The notes: generated by a model from the sequence alone, not told the origin. A DNA stretch of 64,000 bases from Phialocephala subalpina (GCA_900073065.1 FJOG01000042.1:62001-126000), one strand, 5' to 3'; counted from the stretch's first letter, positions 20,447 through 32,437 are shown. Program-made: numbers and translations.

Positions 20447-23400
20447 TTTCCCCCGTGTTGTTCGAGGCGGGTGCTTAATGGGTCGATCTTCTCCGCAGAC
20501 TATGATCCCTAAGGATCCCAGGTGTTGGACAGCCAGATGTTTATACCGACCTTATCAATGCAAACTTAGACGAAGCTCAGATCATAAGAGAGCCAAAGTA
20601 TTCAAGGGTGAGATGAGTGAAGGTGGTCTGGTGACACAATCAATAAAGCCCTCTCGGAAACTAGCTTTTCAACATGCATCCCATCCATTCTGGCTCCTAA
20701 AATAGAACCTCAGTTTCTAATAGGCTCAACGAATTTTCCAAATCGCAAAGGCTGCGAGGAAATTGGGCCCGATAAGAATATGCCGTGTGCGGTGGCTTGG
20801 GGCTGAATGACCCCGCCCGTCATTCGCCAATTGCAACTGTATTCGGTAACCTTAGATAAGAAGTGCCTAATAATGGGAGAAGGCTAGGCGGTGAAGATTC
20901 GAGTGAAATGGGAAATGTGACACTTGTGGGCTGAAATTTGGGCAGAGTCAAAGACTTATATTCCTCCTGATTAGTTGCTGAGTGTTGAAGGGGCGTAGAA
21001 GTCAAGAGGCTAGTACTGTACTACCTCAGGCACTAAGGTCATGATCCGAGAGGGGTTTAGCCTTTTTAGGATAATAGTACTTCCGTTCCAGAACGATCAC
21101 GTTACTCTACAACTCCTCTCGTATATGGTCGAGGACCTTACCAAGCAGGTATGGTGGAAGGTACTGATAAAACTCAAGTAGGGAGGGAATCCAATCTGAC
21201 GTTTATTGACCGAAAAGCTAAGTGTACAGCTAGCCAGGAGCGCGAGTTTTATCCTTCGCAAGGAGTCACGTGCAGTACGACACGTGGTTCCTACCGTAAT
21301 CTAAAGACCTTTGAAGTATGGTGTAGAAAACGTCCTTATATATGGGCATTTTTGTATTGCGCATGAAGATAAGTAGACGGGGATAATTGTATGGATGTGG
21401 TTTGGCTAGAAGAGGTTGTGAACATATAATAGTAATAGATTTCGAATCTTTCACTAGGTGAAACGGGTCCTTTTCGGGCCTCTCGTTATACGCAATGAAT
21501 TCTGATAAGGTGAATTAACAGGGTGAGTAGACTTGAGTAGACCTGAGCCGGAGTGAGCAAAGGCGGCGTGGGTAACGTGAGTTTGGGTGATGAGATTCCG
21601 GTGGTATCACAAGATATTTCCAACTGAACGGGTAACAAGATTTTGGCTTCGCGATATAAATACATCTAGTGCTAGTGACAGTAAAAAAATAATTGACAAC
21701 AGAAAATGAGTTAACAGCAATATTCCACGCGCAAACTCCCTCTCGAACTCCCAAGCTTCAGTTTTCTCAGCAAAGAGCTACAGCACAACACGATGACTTC
21801 AAACGTTTGCATATTTCTCATCGACCCAGCATTACCCTGTCCTGGTCTGTGTTTTGTTCCGCCCAATCTGCTCCCCATTCACTGGAGTGTACCGAGCCGA
21901 AGAAGCTTTTTTTACAGTGAGCGAAAGTGAAGTCTCTCCTTCAATACCAGGTACAAAGCAAACTTCATTGCCCCCATCTTTCCATTTACTAAGAAACATT
22001 GCCCCAAGATTTCGATGTCGTTTATTCACTGTGGATTTCTGACAGCTCTGTTTACTACTTCCAGAGGAGTTCAAATGGGCATTGGTATAAATGCAGCGAT
22101 TGTCTCGGACACAGAGAGAAAACAATGTTATCAGTTGCCTCACACGTAATTTCCCTCCTCATTTCAACCATTTCTAAATCGGATATGATTCATTTGCAAA
22201 ACTTATAAATATCTCTATCTCTACCCAAATTCATGTACTTTAGACTGCTCAAGATTACTTATTTAGACCCTTGCATTTGAGCCCTTTTAATCGATACATG
22301 TTAACCCTGCAACCAACTGCCAAATGCAGTTATTGAACCCAAACGCACGGCTTGGCTGTGGCAGAAGAGCTAAGGTACGAAGTGATTACTTACGTTGCTC
22401 AGGGATTGCTTCAGTTGCTCAGACAGCTCAGGTGAGCTGGCTAAGCTAAGGGTGAGCGAGGTAATTAGCGCCCGAGTAGAAGCGACTATACTTACCAACC
22501 GAATATGGAACGAAAATTAAAGGATCAGAGATCAACTACCATAATAAACTTAAACAGAATCCCAACTCTTTTTACAGGGATGAACGAACGCTTTGGAAGC
22601 TTGGAAACAGTAAAGTCGTCCTCTGAAGGCTCCTTGACTTTGTTGAATCACGTCAAGTGCTTCTCAACGCTCAAACTCGTCGTGTTCCATCTTTCAAGTT
22701 CTAGACTCCTAGCCTCCTCCTCAACGGTTACTGCTTTAGCACATGACCAATCAGAATGTCATTATTCGATTGTATCTCAGATAGTTCCTGCCCTATCCCG
22801 TCTCCCGAGTTAGTGTCACATTTCGTGAAGCTAGCTTCTCGTGACCTGTCGCTCTTTCCTTGCCCTCACAGGATTGATACCCTTTCCGTTCCACCACTTC
22901 TATTATTGCCTGCCCAAAAGCAACTTCACTCATCTCCTTGCAGCATGGGAACAGGCCGATCAATCTGCAATAGTTTAACGTAAATCTGAGAACTATGTTC
23001 GGGATACTAAGGCTTCGCTTTTAGCATCCTTCTTCCAAGACCTGATAGTGCTTCTGAGGGTCTAAGCTCATAGACTGGTTGAAAACAAACTGTTGTAACA
23101 ACTCAAGATCTTCTTTGGGCCATAATTGATGATTGTTGGTTCTTCGAAACATCAGCACGCTTTCCTTAGTGAATAGACAACTCGGCGAGTAGATTACCAT
23201 TGGCTGTCTTGCAACGTTTCAAGGTCGAGTTTCTTTTGTTCGGGCTCAAGGAACTTTCTGATTAGAACGATGGATGTACGACTTCATTTTAAGCGGTCAA
23301 CTCCAAGAGAGCTTCACATGTGCAAGATTAGGAGTCAAACTGGCGTCAAGGAAAGTTGTATTGCAAAAGAACTTTTGGTCTCGCATACCCTATTTCAAGA

Positions 23401-24088
23401 AAAAGCACCATACCCCAGTCGAGCAAACGAAAGTAAAGAACTCCTCAGAATCTGTCGCTCGCGCTGTACTTCAAAGAAGACGCCGAGCCAACAATGTATC
23501 TGCGAATGAACCTCTGCCCATGCTCACACACCGAGTCTGATCATCACCAACCAACTGAAGCCCCAAGAACAAATGGAAAGCTCAACAATTGTGAAGCTCG
23601 CACCTTGATGAGCGCTATCAAGAACCTAAAGGCTCTAGCTGCGCTCGAAACAAGTCAACGAACTTCAACAACCTGAGCTCGCCAAGTGCTGGTGCCAAAG
23701 AAGAATCAACCAATTCTTAGAAGATCCCTTCATGGAAATTCTTCCCGCCATGCTGTCAAATGATTTCTCCCGGGTACGCAAGTATACAGAGAATAGAAAG
23801 GAATGAAAAAATGAAAAAAATTATCCCCCAAATCTAGTGCTTTCATCCTCTAGGTAGGGCAACACTCCACATGGTCAAATTATACATTACTCTTTCACCA
23901 AAGTTCCTCTCAAATCCAACTTGAAAATAACGACACAAGTCTGGACCATCTACCGAGTGGCTTACCGCCATGGGTGTTGGCATCTTCATCCGCGTTTCCG
24001 CTTGTATCGTCGCGATCATCGTCTGTTAAATTATCTTCCGTGTCCTGTGCATCTCCAGAAGTGTGGGATGATTGGCTGCTCGATGACA
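20447..24088. other. 3.6-kb region without genes
   Basis: Longest gene-poor stretch of the window. It is AT-rich in places, with CTGAG-type repeat remnants at about 21525-21560 and 22395-22490. Open frames up to about 100 codons (21832-22143, 22505-22813, 23270-23509) lack coding character and domains. At 23910-24088, on the minus strand, a coding-like acidic tail (LTDDDRDDTSGNADEDANTHGG) continues from the 250-bp repeat and may be the remnant of a former 3' exon of the gene at 24567. No transposase remnant was recognised here. Confidence 0.4.
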
Positions 24089-24588
24089 GTGATGCTGCGG
24101 CTTCCCTACTCAATTCCCCAACCTTGGGGACGGCTTTGGCTGCTCGGTTAAGATGGCGATCGAGGTACATCTTTTCCTCAGCATCTGTGATATTGTGTTT
24201 GATATCAGGAACATGTGAGGTGTACGTTCCGAAGTGCGGTGTTGAGTATGGGTTGAGCTTTGGTAGTGGACGGACAGTAGATGGTAAAGGCCAGACGCGT
24301 GGTGCAGGAGATGCCTTTACTTGTCGGACAGAAACATGGTGATGCTGCGGCTTCCCTACTCAATTCCCCAACCTTGGGGACGGCTTTGGCTGCTCGGTTA
24401 AGATGGCGATCGAGGTACATCTTTTCCTCAGCATCTGTGATATTGTGTTTGATATCAGGAACATGTGAGGTGTACGTTCCGAAGTGCGGTGTTGAGTATG
24501 GGTTGAGCTTTGGTAGTGGACGGACAGTAGATGGTAAAGGCCAGACGCGTGGTGCAGGAGATGCCTTTACTTGTCGGACAGAAACATG
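24089..24588. repeat. Perfect tandem duplication of 250 bp
   Basis: Bases 24089-24338 and 24339-24588 are identical as far as I can read; each unit begins GTGATGCTGCGG and ends GAAACATG. 250 is not a multiple of three. The copy next to the gene contains the stop codon of the 948-residue protein (24567-24569), the other lies wholly downstream. Complete identity implies a very recent event or an assembly artefact. Confidence 0.95.
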
Positions 24589-27520
24589 TCCGCCAATGCG
24601 TCTCGAAGATATATAATCTCGGATGACTGCTTCTTCATGGTATCAACGGCTACTTCTGCGATCTGTCTTTGCTCAGAGACCCTAGCCTCCGCCTTTCTCT
24701 CTGCGATCTGGTTTTTTTGATGGCAATCATTTTTTATAGTCTTGATTCTTGCCTCGCAGTTCGTCTTAAGATCAAGCTTTTCCTTCTTCTGGCGCTCTGC
24801 CTCTGCCTTGGCGTTGTTAAGATCATGCCTGAGACTAGTTTGCTCCAATGCGAAAGCGTCCAATTTCTTCTGCATGTCCTGGATGATTTCTGATTGCAAA
24901 TCAACTTTCTTATTCCGAATGCCGAGCTGCTTTACTAAATATTTGAAGCCAGCCTCGCTTGAATCTCCTGGCATATGCATGTTTCCCCCTAGTTCTTCCG
25001 CCCGAACGGCCATCTTTGGGGTTGCACTAGGTAAATCGGCCCGTGCAGTCTTGTTGGCTGTCTGTGCAGTGGAAGGAGACTTCTTGAAAGCCTCTGAGGT
25101 CTTGGCGGCTCCCTTATGGGCGGCATCCGGTGACTTGAATTTGGCAGCTCCATCAATGGTTGGCGTAGTTGAGGAAGACTTTGTGGGAGACTCAAGAGAG
25201 TGGACGGATCCATTGCTAGCATCTTTGCTACCGGGCTTAAGAGTCTTCTCACTAGATTCTGGAGTCGAGGCAGTGGGTGTCGTACTATCAAGGCTACTCG
25301 TAACCTTAGTACAGGCCTCCTTCGAAGTCGCCTTTGGAAGACCACCTGGTACGGATTGACCTATCGGCTCGATTTTCGAATGAGTAGTTGGAGTTACGTC
25401 TCTAGAGAGTTTAGTAGAGATGGCGAGTAGATTGGTAGTCTCATGCATGTCAAGAACAGGAGCACCCTCGGACAATGCTTCCTTTGCAGCTGCAGTTGTT
25501 GTGCTATCATCGACGTTTCCAAAGGGACCACAAGCTTTGTGTGAAGCACCTTCGGGAAGTCTACGCTCTTCTGGCAGATCTGCTGGCTCTTTGTCCGTCT
25601 TTCCTGCCTCGGACTTTGGGGGCAATCTCTGTTCATATGGTTGCTGTCCAGAGCTCAGAGGGTACTGTTGAATAATTTCTTCTTGACGTGGCTCCACAAC
25701 GGAAAATTGGGGATCTCTCAACGTGGAAATGTGTAAGGCACTGCCGATGTCGGTATTCAATGATGATTGGGACTGAGACTCTGCGACAGAAGAGCCGAGG
25801 AGCTGCAGGTGCCGTTCAGGCGAGGGACCTTGCAGGTTAGATCCGGTCGTTTCTTCTTTTCTCTGATGACCACCCTCCAAGATATGAAACGTAGTCAAGG
25901 AAGTGTCGTCAGTTAGTCTGCTTTCCTGATAAAGATCTACAAATTCGTTCTCGGGAGCTCGAGATGGAGTCGAAGTTTCTTCATGAGGGACGGCGCTGTC
26001 TTCCTGACTCTTCTGTTGTTTCAGCCCTAAACTGTCCGTAGCAGGCTTGGATAATGTGGCATTCTCGAGTGGCCGATTTGTATTTTTGATTGGAAGCTCT
26101 TCCCTAGATTCTTGGACATCGACAGGAGCAGACTTCTGCAGAGTATCGGAGGTACTGGCTCCCGGAGCTTGTTGGGTCATCCGGCTACGCTCAGGGCTTT
26201 GTGTCTGGATACCCGCATCAAGATCTTCTACTGTCGGTGGTTGTATGTTCGGACTGGCAGAGTTTTGGGAAGTCTGGCTGCTCGGAGCCTGGCTGCTCGG
26301 AGCCTTGACGTTCGAAGCTTGGACGGTAAGATGTTGGACGCTCGGAGGTTGGATGCTTGGAGGTTGAATGTTCGGTGGTTCAATGTTAGGATGGTGCTGG
26401 TTGCTAGGCTTCGTTGATGCCTTCTTGGCTCCTCGAAGAGGCCGGATGACTCTACCAGCAATAGAGGGGTTGACCGTCGTTTGACCCCTCGAGACAGGCT
26501 GATTAGATGCAGAAGATAGCGAGGGTGGAGCAGATGGCATCGAAGTAGTAGTTGTTGTGCTAACTGGCATATTTTTTGTGATATCGATCGATGCATTCCG
26601 CTTTCGTCCAGGTGATGCCGATGCAGCTGATTGCGAAGTAGCTGTGGAAGCTGGCGCCAATGTTGTTGGGATCGGTGCGGCGGGAATCCGTGGAGCTGGA
26701 ACTGGTGCAGATGGCATAGATGTAGTCGGATTTGATGCAGCTGGCATCAAGGTACCAGTTGGTGGAACTTCTGATTTTGGTGGAGGCGGAATGGACATAT
26801 CCGGCATCGACACAGATGGTGCAAATGTAGAAGAGGTTGGTGCATTCGATGAGGAACCGGTGCCCTTCTGGGTATCTTGGAAGGAGGTCGCATTTGATTT
26901 CATAGAAGCATTTGCTGGTGGCTTGTTGTTCTTATCCTTGGGTTTATATGCGAATGGATTCGATTGCGATTGGATAGGCGCATTAAATGAGTACTCGAAG
27001 GTATTCTGCTTTGGTGGCAAGAATGGTTCTTGACTACTATTCTTCGGTGGTTGACTGGCTGTATGTGCAGTGGATCCTGGACCGACGATCGGAGGAGGGG
27101 TTTGACCAGCTGGTGATTCCATAGTCATCTCGGCTTCTTCGGCCTCATCCCTTACGGTGGTCTTGTAGCGGTCGTTCATACTGATATTGCCCATAACTTG
27201 AGAGTCTCCGGAGAGAGGAGTTGGGGCTGTAGCGGCATCCATCGAGGAGGAAGGTCGGGCGGACAAGGTTCTCGTTAGAGTTCCCATAATAGGTGCCATT
27301 CTCTCTTTAGATTCTCGAAAAGCTGCCCTCTGTTCTTCAGTCAGGGTAATACGGGACTGTTTTCCCAATAGTTAGCCAAATCATCTACAATGACCGACGA
27401 TGTCACCGCGCAAAAGCTCAAAGCAAGAAAGCTATTGTAGCAGTCACGAACAGAAGAACTTACGTTGCGGCCAGGCCGCTTGGGCCGCGTCGGATTTGGG
27501 TTGGCTGCAACACCGTCCAT
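24567..27520 (-). CDS. Low-complexity protein with C-terminal coiled coil (948 residues)
   Basis: Exon 1 (27520-27464, 19 residues MDGVAANPNPTRPKRPGRN) is spliced by GTAAGT/CAG to a long exon (27356-24567) starting SRITLTEEQRAAF. Most of the protein is Ser/Thr/Pro/Ala-rich and predicted disordered. It includes repeated proline motifs (KSEVPPTGTLMPAAS) and a run of about eight pentapeptides of the type PPSxQ/PPNIQ near 26274-26393. The last 127 residues form a coiled coil that starts with LVKQLGIRNKKV...EIIQDM, a weak match to the 38-residue module of the gene at 38934. The stop lies in one copy of the 250-bp duplication. Family unknown; a scaffold or cytoskeletal linker would fit the layout but that is a guess. 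Codon use looks normal and the frame is intact. Confidence 0.75.
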
Positions 27521-28162
27521 CGCGAAGGCTGGTGTTGCTAGGAAGTCTAACAGTTTATTGTGATGGCCCAATGAACGACAACGAGTGTCCTGTGCACTGA
27601 TGGCAGAGCGAGGCTGCGAAAGATCTTCTGAGAAATGCAGTTGTGCTGATGCGGTACAGAATCTTCGTAAATCGTTGCGCGGTGGAAAAAGAAGTCAATG
27701 TGGGCTGGCGCGCTTTGAGGCTGGCGTTCGCTAGCGCCGAATTGAAAATACCTTTTGCAGCCTACCTAGTCACGGGAAACCCTTGAAATGGTTAACCTAC
27801 GTCATTATAATACTACAGGGCTCAGATATATTTTATCATGAAACGGCTGGTAAGTTCCATAGGAAGATAGCATCTGCTAGGCATGGATTTCGGGTCATCA
27901 GCTGCTACAGCCACTGTACCGTGGCTCTTGTTGATTATTAACCTCATATTATACGACATCTCGCCAAGAAGTTGTCCGCAAAGAATGCCAAAATAGACGT
28001 CACTTTGTTTGTGTTATCGGCGTCAATGTATTCAGGGCAGGTCATGAATGGTATCTATTAACATGATATACTACTCAAACCCGTTGCCTCTGGCGTTCAA
28101 TCAGAAGGCAGTCCAAGCCATCGAGAAACAAGTCTGAACACTCCTGCCATGACCAAAAATCC
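27521..28162. other. Intergenic region
   Basis: About 640 bp containing the promoter of the 948-residue gene. No open frame of note, no RNA gene seen. Confidence 0.4.
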
Positions 28163-29632
28163 TTACGTATCAGTCTCATTCTCAACCCCACTCTCTTCTC
28201 CTTGTCCTAACAGCAGATAGACACTGCCTAACTCCTCTCTCACTTGCTCATACTTTGATTTTAAATCCGACATTTGAGACTCCAAGTCAGCCTTTTCCTC
28301 CATTAATATCTTGTATGGACCTTCGGCCTTATCAAGTCGGGATCGCAGCTCCTTCTCCTCCTCAAGCCACACTTTCTTCTCCTCATTCAAGGAGCGGAGC
28401 TCTGCCAAAATGTGCGCCAAGCTGTCCACAGCCCCCGTGTCACATGGTAGAGCCTTTGGAGCTGAAACCGCGTCTATGTCTATGTCATCGGTCTCGGTCT
28501 CGGCCAAATCGTTACCAGGCAAGGCTTTGGTCCCATGTTCGGCCTCGTTTCTCTCTTCGACATCGTGAACATCTTCTGTGACTCCTGCCATAACATGATC
28601 ACTCTCTGGGGTGCGAATCTGAGAGCCCCCAATGCTCGCACTGTTCAAACCCTCTTTGTTTGACTCCCCATACAGGAAGGCATCCACTCTGGTGATGTCC
28701 TCGGGATGTTCAGCCTGGGACAATGCCGCGCCGAATGCAAACATATTCGAACGAACTTGCCGAGTCATCATCGGTTAAGGTTTTGCTTGAGTCTGGGTGA
28801 GCTTTCTTGAATCCTGGAATTAAAGACGACATGGGCTGCTTGAGAGTAGCGAAGCCATAAGGAGCTGAACCAGGATCGACAAACGGGAATCCACGATCTG
28901 GCTTAGGTGCCCCCTCAACTACATGTTGCTCGATCAATGGCTTGCTATCGTCGTAAATACCAAATTCAACAGGCTCAAAGGTAGCACCGTGAACACCAGA
29001 CTTGACAACGCGAGTGTATGTGAGCGGGTTGTTGCTGGGTTGTTGAGAAGCAACAGCGGAGTTGGATGTCGAAGCTTTACCGCCGAATTTAAAGAAATTG
29101 TTCTCTCTATCACAGACTTACAAGTCGAATCTTCGTTTTATTTCTGCTCCATTCCCATACCACCATTTGTAATACCTGTCGAAAGGATCCGCGAAAGAAA
29201 GCCGTGGATGGCAGTCGTACCCCGGAAGTCGTCATATGTATTCTTCTTCTCCGACGTAGGTAAATTGCTGCTCCATTTATTCGACGCTGTATGGGAGGAA
29301 GGACTCAATATATGCGAAGTTTGAAAGTTAGGCACATCAGAAGGCTTAAACCCAGTTGAGGTTTCGGTAGGCTTGTGAGAAGATTGATCGAGGTAGTTAC
29401 CAAGTCCTGGTATGCCCCAAGGGCTGGCTATTCCTTGTGCCCAGCTCTTAAATGGCTCGTGCTTTCTATTTTGACCTTGCTCTATGATCGTTTGACTAGC
29501 AGAGGCTGCTAGGTTGGTAGGTCGCGCGGTGCCGAGGCTGCTGGCCTTACCGAGTTGTGGTGGAACTACAACAGGAGAGAATTGACTTGTATACGAAACA
29601 TGGCTTCCTTGGTGACTTGGCGCAGGTTTCAT
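28163..29632 (-). CDS. Coiled-coil protein, exon structure partly unresolved
   Basis: Three coding blocks on the minus strand. Block 1 starts at ATG 29632 (MKPAPSHQGSHVSY) and runs to a donor around 29180-29165 (CAG followed by GTATTA, or a nearby GTATGG). Block 2 picks up near 29112 (NNFFKFGGKASTSNSAV) and runs to DDDSASSFEY near 28750. Block 3, one base out of phase, runs from QAEHPEDITRVDAF to VENETDT and the stop at 28163. It carries a C-terminal coiled coil (HILAELRSLNEEKKVWLEEE, ESQMSDLKSKYEQVREELGS). Blocks 2 and 3 cannot be joined by an intron of normal length; the only GT..AG pair is 28 bp. So there is a frameshift, or block 3 starts as its own gene. N-terminal blocks are Ser/Pro-rich. 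No domain known. It may be one gene with 29687-30405. Confidence 0.45.
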
Positions 29633-29686
29633 CTGTTGGTTATTTCGAAATCTCTCGTATATTGTCGCATTAGTCGTCTTGTTTAT

Positions 29687-30405
29687 CTAGGAGATATCCG
29701 AAGCTACAAAGAAGTTATGTGTTAGCAAAGTCGAACGTATCTCGGAATAAGCTTGAACAAACCTTTCGTGCTTTCCGTCACTGTGGAAAGCCCACCCAGA
29801 TGATTACGTTCATTGACATACATCTTGCCGTACAGTATCTCCGTGAGCAGCGGACTTGAGCTGTTCTTTGCACCTGAAGACATGAAGAAAGGGGAGGGAC
29901 GACTGGGCTCAGAGATGGCGTTTAGGTTCAATTTAGCAAACTGCATGGCACCGGGAGAGTCTTTAGATGTGTGGTTATCGAGGTTTCTTTGAGTGCCAGC
30001 ATAATATGTATCCATGTCGTCATCAGTCGGGTCGTCCGCGTCTGAATCGTCTGAATCTTCTACGAGGTCCGCGGGTGGATCATTCTCAACAAAGGAGACC
30101 TTAGTTGTGCGTTCGGAGACGTTTGTGAAATTGGATGGAGATGCGAAATAAATTTTCTCGGTGGTAGCATTGGTCGTATATGCAGCACTAGTCCCCTTTG
30201 GACTATGGTCATTCTGGAGCGAGATATTAGCTGTTGAAACCAGCGAAATGTGGCTGTCGCATACCGTATTCGATCCGGGAATGTTCTCGTTGTGATGATG
30301 TTCTCCCTTATCGGGCATGATGCAAGTCTGGCTTAATGAATGCGCATGCGAAGTGCCAATGCCGACGTCATGCGTCAACCGTGATGCGTTGTCTCTGGAA
30401 TCCAT
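29687..30405 (-). CDS. Ser/Asn-rich hypothetical protein with an acidic patch
   Basis: ATG at 30405 opens a frame of 227 codons that would end at 29722. A donor-like GTTTGT after TESTK (29762), a good branch site (GCTAACAC) and a TAG acceptor at 29704 suggest instead a short last exon of 17 bp ending at 29687, giving 219 residues. The protein is disordered in character, with a run of aspartates (VEDSDDSDADDPTDDDMD) and a small conserved-looking patch FFMSSGAKNSSSPLLTEILYGKMYVNE near the end. No domain, signal peptide or membrane segment is seen. The gene 55 bp downstream on the same strand has similar composition, so the two may be parts of one gene. Function unknown. Confidence 0.45.
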
Positions 30406-30865
30406 CTTCAGCTTCTTGCAAATCTACTCTGGAATTGAGAGGATCTGGGAGCTGGAGAGATGGCGGTTAATTCTCAATTCGGGTGGCAAGTGTCTGTGAA
30501 AATACTTGATGGCGGTTCTAGGAAGACTTTACTGCGCAAAACGTTGGACGCACGTTAGTATGTATGCCTGAGGCAACAACGTTGATCGGACGAAAAGGGG
30601 GGCGGTTCGCTTATCGGTAGAATGCGTTAGCGCGTCATCCCGGCCCCACAAAATCGGATGACCTTGATGGTGAGTTTGATTGAGCATCTGCACGCGTACT
30701 TCATGAAGAAATGTAGGACAAGAATCCTTTCTAGTGTCGCAAACACATAGAGCCTCGATCTATCACGCCCACTGCACAATTCCTCGCCCCCGCACCCATC
30801 AGCACTCGTCAGTGCTTTAGAAAGCATCGCGGCGCGCCCTACACCGATTAGATCTCCAGTAAACA
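30406..30865. other. Divergent promoter region
   Basis: 460 bp between a minus-strand and a plus-strand gene, expected to hold both promoters. No motif that I would name. Confidence 0.4.
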
Positions 30866-32098
30866 TGGGTGACACAACAAGATGTCTGTCGCAAAATTGC
30901 ACTGACATCGCACCTCAAGCCTCGATGCATCACACCGCACACTCCAGCGAACACCCTCCTGCCCCCTTCGCCATGGAGAAAGCAGCCCTGTCATCGGCGC
31001 AAGATCGCACATCAATCGCACCGCCATCCTCAATGGACTTCGCCCCACGCTTCAGTCAAGGTGTCCCTGCCTCCCTCGACCTCTCCGCTCGTGCTACCTC
31101 TACTTCCATCTCCATCGGTCGCAAAGGCGGAAAGAAAGGCAGACGAACAAAGACAGCAGCAACTCCTCGCAGCGAAAAGGCGACAGGCCTACCACAGGTC
31201 CCCTCCGTTTGCAGCATATTTCGTCTTCAAAATATGTTCCAGATGGGCCCCACCAACACGAACACGGCTTCGGATGATCACACGAGCGCGAAAAACACAG
31301 GACTCGAGTACTTTGCATCGCAAGGAGAAAACCTCAGAGGCCAGCAGTTCTCAAGCTTCCGGGAGTGTAGTTCCGAAGACCTCGGATGATACACTTGAAG
31401 ATATTGAGGAGGAAAAAGACCGGTGGGAGGAACTGAGAAGGACTTTCGAGGGATATACCGAGAAGGGAGGCAGCGAAGACAACGATTTCGATGAAATCAG
31501 CACAATGTTCAACAAAGTTAGATTGTCCGACTTCGACAAGTTCAAGAAATTTCCCGATCTTCCCGTTGAGCTACGACTTAAGATCTGGTTCCGCGCCCTG
31601 CCCGAAGCTCGTGTCATCGAACTCGAACGCAGCAAATTTCGGACTTGGCACTGCCCTCGCGGAAGCCCGGCTTTAAAGTGCTCACTTCTCCTTGTCAACA
31701 CCGAGTCTAGACAGGTATTCTTGAAGTACTACAAGAAGATCGTCAGGCCATTGCCCTCTGTGCCAGCACTACTTGCCCATGGCTGTTGTCCTAATCGCCC
31801 TTCCAGACCATGTTGTCCTACTGGATACTATTGTCCTGAAATCGACACCATCTACATCGGACCTAGCTCTCGGATAGGTGAAAAGAGTATCTGCTTTGAA
31901 TCAGACGTTAAATCTCTCGCATTTCATCCACTCGACACACTTCTCTATAGCCAAAACCAAGAAGTTCGGACAATCTTTAGGAATATGCATACGCTGGCTT
32001 GCAGTTTCGAGAACTTCCGGGGCCTCTCTGGGATGACTGAAGAGAACCGAAACACACCATTAAGGATTTCCCTCAATGGAAGAATCTCATCGTCATAA
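30866..32098 (+). CDS. 2EXR (F-box-like) domain protein with a decayed 3' end
   Basis: The recognisable core is KFKKFPDLPVELRLKIWFRALPEARVIEL, then ALKCSLLLVNTESRQVFLKYYKKI: the 2EXR domain, which is greatly expanded in ascomycetes and starts with an F-box-like LP-x-E-[IL]-R-x-x-I-W motif. Its molecular role is unknown. Two overlapping frames compete for the N-terminus: one from ATG 30866 (MGDTTRCLSQNCTDIAP), more protein-like, closed at 31389; the other open from 30869 through the 2EXR core to 32098. A frame change around 31200-31390, or an unseen intron, is therefore likely. At about 32050 the typical continuation (DFPQWKNLIVII) moves to the frame one base back. The long plus-strand reading is kept as one CDS, but the gene is probably damaged. 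Confidence 0.55.
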   Translation, partial: WVTQQDVCRKIALTSHLKPRCITPHTPANTLLPPSPWRKQPCHRRKIAHQSHRHPQWTSPHASVKVSLPPSTSPLVLPLLPSPSVAKAERKADEQRQQQLLAAKRRQAYHRSPPFAAYFVFKICSRWAPPTRTRLRMITRARKTQDSSTLHRKEKTSEASSSQASGSVVPKTSDDTLEDIEEEKDRWEELRRTFEGYTEKGGSEDNDFDEISTMFNKVRLSDFDKFKKFPDLPVELRLKIWFRALPEARVIELERSKFRTWHCPRGSPALKCSLLLVNTESRQVFLKYYKKIVRPLPSVPALLAHGCCPNRPSRPCCPTGYYCPEIDTIYIGPSSRIGEKSICFESDVKSLAFHPLDTLLYSQNQEVRTIFRNMHTLACSFENFRGLSGMTEENRNTPLRISLNGRISSS

Positions 32099-32437
32099 TT
32101 TGAGATTATTGGCCCGGATTCTTTGCGTTTGAGAGGGTCTTCGAGAGAGGATATGTTGAGATTACTGAGTTTACGGATGAAGTTATAGATGAAGGCAAGT
32201 TTAGCTTCGCGTAAGAGCGTGGTGGAGAATGAAGCCCGTTTATTACCGTTCGAGGTCCAGATCAAGGTTGTCAAGCGGAAAAGTGCCTACCCCGGCAGAG
32301 ACATGGTCGAGGTCAGAAAGAGTCTACCGGAGTTTGACTGGAACAAGCCTGAAATGACCTCAACTGGATGGTATTCTACCCCTGGCTTCGTAACTCCTTA
32401 TGGGGGTTACACAAGTCCTTATTGGTCTGCTTCTTAA
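32049..32437 (+). pseudogene. Broken 3' part of the 2EXR gene
   Basis: One base out of phase with the preceding frame, the sequence reads IKDFPQWKNLIVII, stop (TGA at 32099), DYWPGFFAFERVFERGYVEI, FTDEVIDEGKFSFA, stop. It then changes frame near 32210 to SVVENEARLLPFEVQIKVV and ends at 32437 with a Tyr/Gly-rich tail. This is what remains of the C-terminal half of a 2EXR protein. Three interruptions in 390 bp favour a pseudogene over splicing. Confidence 0.45.

Noticed and set aside
29633..29762. Intron joining the genes at 30405 and 29632 into one
   Set aside because: The phases do not match with any donor-acceptor pair I tried; the two are listed separately.
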